Origin: Deltaproteobacteria bacterium
Lineage (GTDB): Bacteria; Desulfobacterota; Desulfobaccia; Desulfobaccales; Desulfobaccaceae
NCBI GenBank assembly: GCA_019309545.1
Contig: JAFDGA010000001.1
Span: 62,001 to 126,000 of the forward strand
DNA length: 64,000 nt
Reading direction: 5' to 3'
Below the pieces are notes generated by a model that did not search any database, was not told where the DNA came from, and saw only the letters and a list, made by a program, of their open reading frames with translations. The first letter of the stretch is position 1. The number at the start of each line of letters is the position of its first letter. This document shows, piece after piece, positions 1 through 8,322 of this stretch. A program made the position numbers and the translations under genes.

Positions 1-201
1 ATCGATGGACCGGCTGATCTCCAAAGCCCGGCCAAAATCCCGCGCCGCCCGCTGCAGGTCTCCCTGGGAAAACCATTGTTGACCCTGAATAGTTAGAGTA
101 GTGGCCCTGGTGACCTGTTGGCCGTAGGGATCTGGGCCGGCCCGGCAGCCCCAGATCACCAGGGATGCCAAAACAATCCGACCCAGGAACTTAAGGGACA
201 T
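1..201 (-). CDS. TPR-type lipoprotein, partial at window edge
   Basis: This is the first 67 codons of a leftward gene that runs off the left edge. The N-terminus is a lipoprotein signal peptide: a hydrophobic stretch (IVLASLVIWGC) ends in a Cys at about residue 18, so the protein is probably anchored to a membrane in the periplasm. From about residue 40 the sequence looks like the start of a tetratricopeptide helix pair (GDLQRAARDFGRALEIS). The ATG lies inside the last codons of the upstream MCE gene, an 11-base overlap, so the two are probably translated together. A role as accessory lipoprotein of the lipid-transport system is inferred from position only. Confidence 0.7.
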   Translation of the reverse strand, partial: MSLKFLGRIVLASLVIWGCRAGPDPYGQQVTRATTLTIQGQQWFSQGDLQRAARDFGRALEISRSID

Positions 202-1144
202 TCCGAGGCTCCAGGTGAATAGTCTCGCTATCCGGCTGCTTGGGCAGGGTCAGACGGATAAGGGGGTTGGCTTTGAGAGCGTCCACCACCGCGGTGCCGC
301 CCCGCGCCGCTTCCGAAGCCGACCCCATTAATTCAGGAAATTCCTGACTGCCCTGTTTGATGTCCGCCAGTATGCTTTTAACCGTCTGCACCTCTTCCCT
401 CACTGATTTGGCCAGGGCGGGCATCTGGCTGGTAGTGTCCTTAAGATTGCTGGTAATGCTTTGGGCATCTTTGACCACATTTTCGATTTTGGTCAGCGAT
501 TCTCCCAGCCGGCCATAGAAGTCGGTTTGCATCATTAGTTTCCCCAGCGATCCCTTGGCCTCGAGAATGCTCGCCATCACTTCGTTAAATTTGTTTACAG
601 AGGTGAGCAATTTCCGTTCATGGGTTTTAAGTTGTTCGGTCAGATAAGCCAGATTAATCAGAATCTGCTTAGCCCGGCGCAAACTTTCCTCGGGCTTAAA
701 CTCTTCTAAATAATCAGCAAAAGTCTTACGTTCCTGGGAAGGGATGGTGCCATATTCGGCAACCGGGGGATACCCGGAAGAGCCGGGACTGATTTCCAGA
801 TATTCGCTCCCAAACAGCCCTGGACTTTGCACTTCGGCCACTGAATCCTGGCGGATCAGATCGGCGTACTCAGCTAATACCTTAATGGTGATCACCACCT
901 GGGTCTGGTCCATTATCCGGCTGATGTGCAGGTCGGTCACCTTGCCGATTTCGGTGTTAAACATCTTGACCGCCGAGCCCGGCGTGAGATTATAGCCCTG
1001 TTTGAATTTGACCAGGTAGGTCTGCTGTGACTTGAACCAGGCCTTGCCCTGGCCAATGGCGAGCAGCGCCGCTACCGTGACTAGCAGCATCAGGAAGAGA
1101 AACAGCCCGGCCAGCTTTTCAGACCTAGTAAAGCCTTCGTCCAT
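191..1144 (-). CDS. MlaD-family (MCE domain) lipid transport protein
   Basis: This is a 317-residue MCE protein of the periplasmic substrate-binding type used by Mla-like ABC systems that move phospholipids or other lipids across the envelope. One N-terminal membrane helix (about residues 11-30) is followed by an MCE domain (about 38-120, with SPGLFGSEYLEI near its end). A long alpha-helical region (about 150-290) could form the coiled barrel seen in MCE proteins. A GGAG ribosome site precedes the ATG. The following gene overlaps it and encodes a lipoprotein. The permease and ATPase partners (MlaE, MlaF) are not upstream, where a divergent ATPase gene lies, so they are outside the window. The substrate cannot be read from sequence. 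Confidence 0.85.
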   Translation of the reverse strand: MDEGFTRSEKLAGLFLFLMLLVTVAALLAIGQGKAWFKSQQTYLVKFKQGYNLTPGSAVKMFNTEIGKVTDLHISRIMDQTQVVITIKVLAEYADLIRQDSVAEVQSPGLFGSEYLEISPGSSGYPPVAEYGTIPSQERKTFADYLEEFKPEESLRRAKQILINLAYLTEQLKTHERKLLTSVNKFNEVMASILEAKGSLGKLMMQTDFYGRLGESLTKIENVVKDAQSITSNLKDTTSQMPALAKSVREEVQTVKSILADIKQGSQEFPELMGSASEAARGGTAVVDALKANPLIRLTLPKQPDSETIHLEPRNVP

Positions 1145-1392
1145 ATCAAGCTCTCCAGGGTGGTGGACCAGGTAAAAAGTTATGTTCGATCATACCATTT
1201 CCGCCGCTGATTTGACAACGCAATTCCCTTTGAGAGGCAAAGCTTATAATATTCATTAAAATGCCTTGGTGCCAGTTTTTATTGGTCCCTGTTAAAAGAA
1301 ATGTTAAATAAAAAAAATTGATCGCTTGGCCCGATTTTTTGATAAGAACTTCAATTTCAAGCTAACTTTTCTTAAACAGGTTTTGTCATTCT

Positions 1393-4146
1393 ATGAACTC
1401 AGAAAAAGACCTTTTGCCTTCTTTTCATACCATGCCTCTGGAAGAGGTATTTGCCGCCTTGGACACCGGGCCGAAGGGACTGCAGGCGGCCCAGGTCGAG
1501 GAACGGCAGAGGCTTTACGGCCCCAATGAGCTGGTTGCCGGACACCGGGTTTCAGTGGTCGACCTTTTCCTGGGCCAGTTTAAAAATATTTTGATCATCA
1601 TTTTGCTGATTGCTACCGCGATTTCCCTAATGCTGGGCGAGACCCTGGATGCCCTGGTCATCTTTGCCATTGTCATGGCCAGCACCATTTTGGGGTTTAT
1701 CCAGGAGTATCGGGCTGAACGGGCAGTACAGGCCCTGAAGCAAATGGCCGCGCCGACAGCTACGGTTATCCGGGGTGGCGAGGAGTTTATCATCCCGGCC
1801 CGGGAGGTGGTGCCGGGCGATCTGCTGGTATTGCATACTGGCGACCGGGTGGCGGCTGATGGGCGGGTGGTGGTCCAAATGAACCTGATGGCCGACGAAG
1901 CCCCCCTGACCGGCGAATCTACCCCGGTTAGGAAGGATATCAAGGCGGTAGACGCGGAAGACACGCCGCTGGGCGACCGCACCTGCATGGTCTATGGGGC
2001 CACGGTAATTACTTACGGCCGGGGCCAGGCAGTGGTCACCGCCACCGGCATGAATACCGCCTTCGGCCAGATTGCCCGTATGTTGGGAGAAATCACTCAT
2101 GAAAAGACCCCGCTGGAGCTCCGTATGGCCAGTATCGGTCGGCTGCTGGGGCTTATCGCCCTGGCTATCTGTGCCCTGGCGGCTTTATTGGGAGTTTGGC
2201 GAGGCTATGGTTGGCTGGAGATGTTTATCTGGGGGGTAAGCCTGGCGGTGGCCGCGGTCCCGGAAGCCCTGCCCGCGGTGGTCACCGGCGCTCTGGCTAT
2301 CGGCACTACCAAAATGGCCCGCCGTAACGCCATTGTCAAACGGCTGCCCGCGGTAGAAACCATGGGCTGCACTACGGTAATCTGCACCGACAAGACCGGC
2401 ACTCTGACTCGCAATGAAATGACTGTTCGCCAGTTATATCTGGATGATACCCAAATAGAGGTGACGGGCAGCGGCTATCTGCCCCAAGGGGAATTTCTGG
2501 CCTCTGGCCAGCCGATAAATCGGGATAACTGGCCTACACTAAACCTGGCCGCCCGGATTTCCTTGTTATGTAATGATGCCGTCCTCAAGGAAACCAACGG
2601 CATCTGGTCGGTATGGGGCGATCCTACTGAAGGAGCTTTACTGGTGCTGGCCCGCAAGGCTGGCCTGGACTATCGACAGCTAACCCAGGACCTGCCTCGG
2701 GTGGGCGAAGTGCCCTTTGATTCTGAACGGCGCCGCATGACCACGGTTCATCAGACTCCGGAGGGCCAAGTGGCTTATGTCAAGGGTGCTCCTGAGAGTC
2801 TACTGCGCCAATGCCAGAGGCAATTCTATCAGGGGGAAATCCGACCTTTATTAGAGGAAGATCGCCAACGCATTCTGACCCAGGCCGATGCCATGGCCGC
2901 GGCCGCCTTACGGGTCCTGGGTCTGGCTTATCGCCAACTGCCGGACGACCTGACCAACTACAATAAGGATAATGTTGAGGGTGACCTGGTTTGGGTCGGC
3001 TTGGTGGGGATGATCGATCCGGCCCGCCCCGAGGCCTCGGCGTCCGTGGCTCAATGCCATCGGGCTGGCATCCGGGTGATCATGGTCACCGGCGATCATC
3101 CGGCTACGGCTGCGGCCATCGGCCGGGAGATCGGCTTGCTGGCCAGCAATCCTGGCGAGGCCAGTCCGGTGTTGACCGGCCGGGATCTGACCCGGCTCAG
3201 CGATGAGCAGTTACTGGCCGTCCTTCCCCAGACTCCGGTATTTGCCCGGGTGGCCCCGGAGCATAAACTGCGCCTGGTCAACCTCCTCAAGGCCCAGGGA
3301 GAGATCGTCGCCATGACCGGTGACGGGGTCAATGACGCCCCTGCCCTGAAGCGGGCCGATATCGGGGTGGCCATGGGTATCACCGGCACCGAGGTCACCA
3401 AAGAGACTGCGGCCATGATCCTGGCCGACGATAATTTTGCCTCCCTGGTGGCCGCGGTCGAGGAAGGGCGGGTGATTTTCGATAACATCAAAAAATATCT
3501 GATCTTTCTGTTGACCTGCAATATTGGTGAAATCCTGGTGTTGTCCCTGGCCTTTTTCCTGGGTCTACCCCTGCCTTTGATCGCCATCCAGATCCTTTGG
3601 GTCAATCTGACTACGGATGGCTTGCCAGCCCTGGCCCTGGGGGTGGATCCCAAGGACCCCGACGTTATGCAGCGTCCGCCCCGCCCCCCCAACCAAGGCC
3701 TCTTTACCCGGCCGGTCAACACCCTGCTGACCGTGATCCCCATCCATCTGCTGGCGGTGTTGCTGCCCCTGTTTGCCTACTATTATTACTCCAATCCCAG
3801 CGGTTACACCGATCCCCACCTTATCCTGGTCAAAGCCCAGACTATAACCTTCGTGGGCATCGTGCTCCTGGAGATGGTCAACGCCTTCAACTGTCGCTCA
3901 GAATATTATTCGCTGTGGCGGATGGGGTTGTTGAAGAACCGCTTTCTGATCGGGGCAGTATTGTCTTCCCTGGCCTTGTTGGCCGCGGTGGTGGAATGGG
4001 AGCCCTTGGCCCGGTTGTTCCATACCATACCGCTTAGCCTGGAGGATTGGCTGATCGCCCTGGGAGTGAGCCTTACCATCCTCCCCAGCGTGGAGCTGAC
4101 CAAGTGGATTTTGCGCCGCCTGGGGGCAAATGCGCAAGCAGCCTGA
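1393..4146 (+). CDS. Calcium-transporting P-type ATPase (SERCA/PMR1-like)
   Basis: This 917-residue P2-type ATPase pumps a cation out of the cytoplasm at the cost of ATP. The phosphorylated Asp is D333 in CTDKTGTLT. The actuator loop TGES is at 173-176 and the hinge is MTGDGVNDAP. The M4 motif is PEALP (290-294), a variant of PEGLP that keeps the ion-binding Glu. M5 carries CNIGE and M6 carries NLTTDG, matching the Asn/Glu and Asn/Thr/Asp ligands that bind Ca2+ in SERCA, so calcium is the likely ion. The C-terminal transmembrane block is complete. A TATAAT-like box lies at 1245-1250 but has no convincing -35 partner. The gene is divergent from the MCE gene and convergent with DUF5661. Confidence 0.92.
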   Translation: MNSEKDLLPSFHTMPLEEVFAALDTGPKGLQAAQVEERQRLYGPNELVAGHRVSVVDLFLGQFKNILIIILLIATAISLMLGETLDALVIFAIVMASTILGFIQEYRAERAVQALKQMAAPTATVIRGGEEFIIPAREVVPGDLLVLHTGDRVAADGRVVVQMNLMADEAPLTGESTPVRKDIKAVDAEDTPLGDRTCMVYGATVITYGRGQAVVTATGMNTAFGQIARMLGEITHEKTPLELRMASIGRLLGLIALAICALAALLGVWRGYGWLEMFIWGVSLAVAAVPEALPAVVTGALAIGTTKMARRNAIVKRLPAVETMGCTTVICTDKTGTLTRNEMTVRQLYLDDTQIEVTGSGYLPQGEFLASGQPINRDNWPTLNLAARISLLCNDAVLKETNGIWSVWGDPTEGALLVLARKAGLDYRQLTQDLPRVGEVPFDSERRRMTTVHQTPEGQVAYVKGAPESLLRQCQRQFYQGEIRPLLEEDRQRILTQADAMAAAALRVLGLAYRQLPDDLTNYNKDNVEGDLVWVGLVGMIDPARPEASASVAQCHRAGIRVIMVTGDHPATAAAIGREIGLLASNPGEASPVLTGRDLTRLSDEQLLAVLPQTPVFARVAPEHKLRLVNLLKAQGEIVAMTGDGVNDAPALKRADIGVAMGITGTEVTKETAAMILADDNFASLVAAVEEGRVIFDNIKKYLIFLLTCNIGEILVLSLAFFLGLPLPLIAIQILWVNLTTDGLPALALGVDPKDPDVMQRPPRPPNQGLFTRPVNTLLTVIPIHLLAVLLPLFAYYYYSNPSGYTDPHLILVKAQTITFVGIVLLEMVNAFNCRSEYYSLWRMGLLKNRFLIGAVLSSLALLAAVVEWEPLARLFHTIPLSLEDWLIALGVSLTILPSVELTKWILRRLGANAQAA

Positions 4147-4179
4147 TCAGCCTGCCTGCCATTAACTGATCTATCAGGC

Positions 4180-4210
4180 CCTGATTCCCAAGCTGAGCTT
4201 GGGAACCAGG
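4180..4210. terminator. Hairpin between convergent genes
   Basis: A strong inverted repeat lies between the ends of the ATPase gene and the leftward DUF5661 gene. TTCCCAAGCT (4185-4194) pairs with AGCTTGGGAA (4196-4205), and an outer CCTG/CAGG pair extends it. Position and symmetry suggest a shared bidirectional terminator. There is no clear U-tract on either side. Confidence 0.55.
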
Positions 4211-4234
4211 GTTAATTATGAGGTTATCAGGCGC

Positions 4235-4672
4235 TTAGCCCAGCAGCCGGGTTTCGACCTGACTGAGCTCGAGCCGGGCCGCGGCCAGTTCTTTATACAG
4301 GCGTTCGACTTTGGGCCAGTTTTGGGCTTTGACCGCTTTTAGCAAATCGCCCTCCAATTCGGCCACTTCCAGGCGCTGGTAATAATCCAGGGATTCCTTG
4401 AAATGCGCCAGGACGATTTTGCCGGTCAGAATGGGATGGTTATTAGTGACGTTGGCCTCCTTGAACCGCAGGCCGTGTTCCAGTTCGACCTCCAGCCCCC
4501 TGCAGAAGTCCTCCACTGGAATGTCCATGCCCCCCAGATCCATCTGGCCCATAATTTTTCGAGCTTCTTCCAGCCGTACCTTGGGCTCGGTCAAGGCCGT
4601 CCAATCGCTTATTTTGAGTTCCCGGCACACCTTTTTAACTTCCTCAATCGTGACATATTCCGGAATTTCCAT
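4235..4672 (-). CDS. DUF5661-like protein
   Basis: This is a small soluble protein of 145 residues resembling the uncharacterised DUF5661 family (recognised from a segment around NVTNNHP, TGKIVLAHFKES and YYQRLEVAE). No function is known. I placed the start at the ATG preceded by AAAGGA rather than at an in-frame GTG six codons upstream. It is the last gene of a leftward run beginning at 6322. The N-terminus (EYVTIEEVKKVCRELKI) and the charged C-terminus are predicted helical. There is no signal peptide or membrane helix, so it is probably cytoplasmic. Confidence 0.65.
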   Translation of the reverse strand: MEIPEYVTIEEVKKVCRELKISDWTALTEPKVRLEEARKIMGQMDLGGMDIPVEDFCRGLEVELEHGLRFKEANVTNNHPILTGKIVLAHFKESLDYYQRLEVAELEGDLLKAVKAQNWPKVERLYKELAAARLELSQVETRLLG

Positions 4673-4798
4673 TGGCTGTTCCTTTCTCACCTGTTCAATT
4701 TAGGCCTGCGCCAATGCTTGTCAGTCCCGACCACGATGGTCTGGCCCGTCTGCCCAGTAAGCATATCTCGGATAAAAAAGAAGATCAAAGGGTTTTTA

Positions 4799-5602
4799 TT
4801 ATGCCGGGGTCCGGGGATCACCATAAATGTAATATCCGGTAACCTTTTTGAAGGCATCAGAGGTTTTCTGGCCCGGATAGCCATCAACTTTGACATAGAT
4901 GCCGGGCACGGTATTTAAAAAGCTCTGAAGTTCTTTGGCTATGGCCGATCGTTCGTTTTTCGAATAACGTAATAAAGGTTCAGCCGGTTCAGGTGCGATT
5001 GCCGGGGATGGGATTTTCGGTAATTCGATCACGTCCAATTCGGCCAGGCGGCGCAGACAGACCGCGGCCCCTATTTGCCGGGACACCGCTTCATCCGACC
5101 AACGGCCGTCAGCCACATATTTACCACTGACATAATGGTTGGAATAACTCCACAGATAAGGTGACCGGACATGGGGGTGGTAAAGGCGGTAACCCCAGCC
5201 ATTGTATTCTTCCAATTTGTAAAGCAAGGCCGGTAGGCTCCAGTCTTGCCAGATATGCAAGCCCCTCAAGCACAAAGCGTCAGCGGCGCTCTCTTCCCAG
5301 GTAAAGGGTGGAGTTCCATGTTTGGGCCGCCCGGCCGGGACATGCACCGTCCTGGCGCTGAGAGGGTCGCCATTATGCAGATGCCGGTTAAAATTGAGCG
5401 AGGACTCCATGTTATGGATCACCGCGATGAAGTACCAGGGGATGCCCAGCGGCTCTCCCACGGCCTGATAACGGCCCCGATTATCGTTGATCCTGTTGAG
5501 GATCGCCTCCACCTGGCTGATTTTATCCGCCCGGATGATGCAGGTATCAAATAACCGCTGATATTCCTCTCTTAATGCCGGGGTCAGTTGAACTTTCGCC
5601 AT
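4799..5602 (-). CDS. Lysozyme/transglycosylase-like protein with C-terminal peptidoglycan-binding-like domain
   Basis: This 267-residue protein resembles phage-type or secreted muramidase-like proteins. The central motifs are HNMESSLNF (a Glu that could be catalytic), HNGDPL and VPAGRP, followed by a Trp/Tyr-rich segment (LEEYNGWGYR, SPYLWSYSNHY). After a Pro-rich linker (about 195-210), the C-terminus (SFLNTVPGIYVKVDGYPGQKTSDAF) looks like a PG_binding_1 repeat. No signal peptide is visible, so export would need a holin or another route. A strong ribosome site (GAGGAAAG) precedes the ATG. Two small genes lie just upstream, one a lipoprotein, suggesting a lysis-type or cell-wall-remodelling cassette (inference). 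The exact glycosidase family is uncertain. Confidence 0.6.
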   Translation of the reverse strand: MAKVQLTPALREEYQRLFDTCIIRADKISQVEAILNRINDNRGRYQAVGEPLGIPWYFIAVIHNMESSLNFNRHLHNGDPLSARTVHVPAGRPKHGTPPFTWEESAADALCLRGLHIWQDWSLPALLYKLEEYNGWGYRLYHPHVRSPYLWSYSNHYVSGKYVADGRWSDEAVSRQIGAAVCLRRLAELDVIELPKIPSPAIAPEPAEPLLRYSKNERSAIAKELQSFLNTVPGIYVKVDGYPGQKTSDAFKKVTGYYIYGDPRTPA

Positions 5603-5695
5603 GGCTTTCTTTCCTCGATCGGGGAGTATTTAGCAGTTCCAAATTTTAGGTCATGGTTGCGGAGAAAATAGGCAACTGGAACTAATAACTAAAAC

Positions 5696-6010
5696 CTAAA
5701 TGATTACCCCCAAAGGGGGCAGGGCCACGGTCTTGATCACCAGGCCGACCACCCGCACAAATAGATCCTGGCCTTTCTGATTGAGCTGCAGTTGTCTTCT
5801 CGCTACTTCGCCCTGGAGAATGGCTGCCAGGTGTTGGAGATTTTTTTCATGTTCCTGGGGATCATCAGAGGCGGCGGCCAGCAGCTTCTCGCGGGCCAGG
5901 TCGGTGGCCAGTTGTTGCAGGAAATCTATATCTTCCTTATCCCACAAATCTTTCACCTCAGCTTTAAGCAAAGAGAGTATTTCATCTCGGAGCCGGTTCA
6001 GGTCGGGCAT
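5696..6010 (-). CDS. Small helical protein of unknown function
   Basis: This is a 104-residue protein I do not recognise. It has a good ribosome site (GGAGGAG) before the ATG. It is almost all alpha-helical and charged (EILSLLKAEVKDLWDKEDIDFL, ATDLAREKLLAAA). The C-terminal 20 residues are hydrophobic (VVGLVIKTVALPPLGVII) and could contact a membrane. It sits between a lipoprotein gene and a lysozyme-like gene on the same strand, so a role in the same envelope function is possible. A holin-like role is conceivable but unsupported, because there is no classic pair of transmembrane helices. Confidence 0.6.
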   Translation of the reverse strand: MPDLNRLRDEILSLLKAEVKDLWDKEDIDFLQQLATDLAREKLLAAASDDPQEHEKNLQHLAAILQGEVARRQLQLNQKGQDLFVRVVGLVIKTVALPPLGVII

Positions 6011-6094
6011 GTTACTCCTCCGTGGGTTTAGAGTTTAAGTTGGAAGTTGTGGTTTAAAGTTAATGATTTTCCTTCTCCAACTAAAACTAACAAC

Positions 6095-6322
6095 TCATTT
6101 CACTCTGGCCTCGTCTACCAGTTGCTGAAACTTATCGGCCGTCTGGAGGCGGATCCGTTTGGTATCCGGGCTCAGCTGCGGATCTTGCTTAACGTAGTCT
6201 TGGTATTCCGGCAGAATAACCCTGGTATAGCCATCCACCGCCCTGACAAAGTCCTGATTGACACTACAGCCGCCAATTAAGACCAATCCCCACAACGCCA
6301 AAATCACCATGCACTTTTTCAT
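6095..6322 (-). CDS. Small lipoprotein
   Basis: This is a 75-residue protein with a textbook lipoprotein signal: MKKCMVILALWGLVLIGGC, with the lipobox Cys at residue 19. The mature part is short and helical (QDFVRAVDGYTRVILPEYQDYV, then KRIRLQTADKFQQLVDEAR). A strong GGAGGT ribosome site precedes the ATG. It is the first gene of the leftward cassette that includes the lysozyme-like gene. A TTGACA element on the minus strand at 6464-6469 with a poor -10 could be its promoter. Function is unknown; small lipoproteins next to muramidases recall phage spanin or cell-wall cassettes. Confidence 0.65.
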   Translation of the reverse strand: MKKCMVILALWGLVLIGGCSVNQDFVRAVDGYTRVILPEYQDYVKQDPQLSPDTKRIRLQTADKFQQLVDEARVK

Positions 6323-6565
6323 TTTCTTACCTCCGTGTAGTACATACCTTGCTGCCGCCCGGCAGTTAAAACGGCCAGAGGCAAGCCATGCTCTATAACC
6401 TCCTTAATATTTGGTAACTCCTTATATCTTTTTGGGGCAGAAAGCTAATCAACCTGGTGCGGTTGTCAAAGATTTGTCAGCTGGGGATTATTAATCGCAA
6501 GAAAGAAGACAGCCTCCTAGCCGGTAACGAAGGGCTGCTAATACGGCTGACTTCTTAGAGGTTGG

Positions 6566-7087
6566 TTATATTTTGGTAGGCTGAAACGACTTGAACCAGT
6601 TCGAATCGGCCAAAACCACGGAAGTATCGATCTGTCTTTGGGGGATTGACCAGTATTGCTTTAACAACCGGTCCTTTTCAACCAGGGATACCAAGCAGAA
6701 GCCGTGTTTTTCATAGAATCGGATGGCCCAGGTGGCTGCCGCCCAGGTGCCGATCAGAATAGGGCGGTCGGCCTGTTGACGCAGGGCTGCCAGCAACTTC
6801 CCGCCGATCCCCTGCTTCTGCCTGGCGGTGCGGACATAGGCGTGTCGGATGAGGATGACATCCTGAACCGGTTGCAGACCCATCACCCCGAGTAATTGCC
6901 CTTCCTCTTCATAACCCCAAAACACTACCCCGGCCTCGATTTCGTGCTTTAGTTCATCTCTGGGCATATAGGGTATTTTCCAGCAATCCTCGGGGATAAC
7001 GCCCTGATAGACTGTGGCCGCCTCGTTGATAATGGCGTAGATCATCTCAAAATCATGATGGTCGCAAGCCCTAATTATGGTTTTCAT
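6566..7087 (-). CDS. GNAT-family N-acetyltransferase
   Basis: This is a 173-residue acetyltransferase of the GNAT fold, expected to transfer an acetyl group from acetyl-CoA to an amine; the substrate is unknown. The acetyl-CoA-binding motif A is visible as HAYVRTARQKQGIGGKLLAALR (VR plus the Q-x-x-G-I-G loop), and motif B as WAIRFYEKHGF. The N-terminus IRACDHHDFEMIYAIINEAA is typical of the fold. An in-frame GTG one codon upstream of the chosen ATG is an alternative start. A copy of a dispersed repeat lies just upstream, at 7121-7180. Confidence 0.8.
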   Translation of the reverse strand: MKTIIRACDHHDFEMIYAIINEAATVYQGVIPEDCWKIPYMPRDELKHEIEAGVVFWGYEEEGQLLGVMGLQPVQDVILIRHAYVRTARQKQGIGGKLLAALRQQADRPILIGTWAAATWAIRFYEKHGFCLVSLVEKDRLLKQYWSIPQRQIDTSVVLADSNWFKSFQPTKI

Positions 7088-7120
7088 CACCGCTAAGCGT
7101 CAGGTCGTAAAGTTTGCCGG

Positions 7121-7180
7121 TGATTTAAAGGGTTAATTTGAGGGAAGGGCCAGGGGACCGTCGGGTCCCCCGCCCTCCCC
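7121..7180 (+). repeat. Dispersed intergenic repeat, copy A
   Basis: The head ATTTAAAGGGTTAATTTGAG is shared almost exactly with copies at 44369 and 46446. It is followed by a GC-rich tail (GGGAAGGGC ... GCCCTCCC) that folds on itself: GGGGACC pairs with GGTCCCC inside an outer GGGAAGGGC/GCCCTCCC stem. The element lies in the gap between the GNAT gene and the HDAC-fold gene. Confidence 0.6.
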
Positions 7181-7190
7181 TCAAGCTCCC

Positions 7191-7220
7191 CTCCCAACCC
7201 CCCTTAAGGGGTTGGGGGAG
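7191..7220. repeat. GC-rich hairpin
   Basis: CCAACCCC (7194-7201) pairs with GGGGTTGG (7208-7215), flanked by further C-rich and G-rich arms up to about 7270. It resembles the GC hairpins at 11224 and 11941 and is probably a palindromic extragenic element or terminator. Confidence 0.45.
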
Positions 7221-7325
7221 TGGGTTTGGGAGAGGGGTAAGGGTCTGGGACCCCTAGCCCCCCACTCCCAAGAGCTGTCTTTTCTGACCTGCGTAATAAC
7301 TCTGATAGATTGCCTGACCCAAAAT

Positions 7326-8174
7326 TCAAGCCTCCGCCAGGCGCCGGATAATTTCCGGGATCAGGGCGGTGGCCAGATGGGGGAGGGAACCACCGCCTAA
7401 GACCACTTGCAAGGGGATGCCGCACTCCGTGGAGACAAACAGCATCAGATCGCAGATCTCAAAGAAGGCCGGTTCGGTCAGCCCCAAGGAGCCGTAATCG
7501 TCACAATGGGTATCAAAACCAAAATACCAGACCAGGAGGTCAGGTTTAAACCCAGGGATCAAGGGCAGTTGGCGTCGCACCGCCTCGACATAGAGAGAAT
7601 TTACCTGGGGCTGCCAGCCCAAACTATAGACGTCGATGTCGATCTTGGTGCCGTCTGAGGATTTATAGTTACTGCCACAGAAACAGAGGTGCAAGACCTC
7701 GGGGTCATCTTTGACCAGTTGCCGGGTGCCGTCGCCGTGGTGGGCATCGGTATCAACAATGGCAAAGCGCCGCCAGGGGCTGATGGATCGCACCTGGGTG
7801 AGGGCAATGACCACGTCATTAAAGCAGCAGGCCCCCCAGAACTGGCGGCGGCCGGCGTGATGGCCGCCGGCCCCGATAAAACAAAAGGCCCGGTCCAATT
7901 CGCCCCGGGCCAGGGCCTCCATGGCCGCCACTACTCCGCCCGCCGACTCATAGGCCGTGCTGCAGAAGGGATCCCGGGCCACCGCCGGGATCATGGCCGC
8001 ATCATGCACCTTGAGGATCAGTTCTTCAGACACCCGGGGGGACTCAAACATTTGGACATTGGGCTTTTTGAGCAAATCCTCCAGGACTTCCGGAAAATCC
8101 CGCAGGCGATTACCGATGGTCATGTAACTCTTGCGACTGAACGAGGGATGATAATAGATGCCAATTTTTTTCAT
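7326..8174 (-). CDS. Histone deacetylase-fold hydrolase
   Basis: This 282-residue protein has the arginase/deacetylase fold of the HDAC/AcuC/polyamine deacetylase superfamily, which removes acetyl groups from lysines, polyamines or other amines with zinc. The His pair is at 105-106 (GGHHAG), zinc-type ligands are D143 and H145 in DTDAHHGDGT, and the third Asp is probably D221 in GFDTHCDD. The loop that normally reads GGGY, with the catalytic Tyr, reads GGGS here (S263), so the usual transition-state residue seems to be missing. It is somewhat shorter than AcuC. It follows the formyltransferase-like gene after 148 bases on the same strand. Substrate and activity are uncertain. Confidence 0.8.
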   Translation of the reverse strand: MKKIGIYYHPSFSRKSYMTIGNRLRDFPEVLEDLLKKPNVQMFESPRVSEELILKVHDAAMIPAVARDPFCSTAYESAGGVVAAMEALARGELDRAFCFIGAGGHHAGRRQFWGACCFNDVVIALTQVRSISPWRRFAIVDTDAHHGDGTRQLVKDDPEVLHLCFCGSNYKSSDGTKIDIDVYSLGWQPQVNSLYVEAVRRQLPLIPGFKPDLLVWYFGFDTHCDDYGSLGLTEPAFFEICDLMLFVSTECGIPLQVVLGGGSLPHLATALIPEIIRRLAEA

Positions 8175-8290
8175 CGTCTTTCCATCTGGAGTCGGTCAGT
8201 GGGCAGGGTAAATTTTCTGTTACCTTGGTTCGTGGCGGTAATCGTTGGCCCGGCCTGGTTTTCTGGTTATACCATTTTCCCGATAATGGT

Positions 8291-8315
8291 AGGGGCGATG
8301 GAGCCGGTCGCCCCT
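8291..8315 (-). terminator. Hairpin after formyltransferase-like gene
   Basis: AGGGGCGA (8291-8298) and TCGCCCCT (8308-8315) form an 8-bp stem with a 9-base loop, 8 bases beyond the stop of the leftward gene at 8323. There is no U-tract, so it may be a weak terminator or an mRNA-stabilising hairpin. Confidence 0.45.
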
Positions 8316-8322
8316 TAATAGC

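Noticed and set aside
1245-1250. TATAAT box before the Ca2+ ATPase gene
   Set aside because: The only good TTGACA lies 27 bases upstream, too far for a standard promoter.
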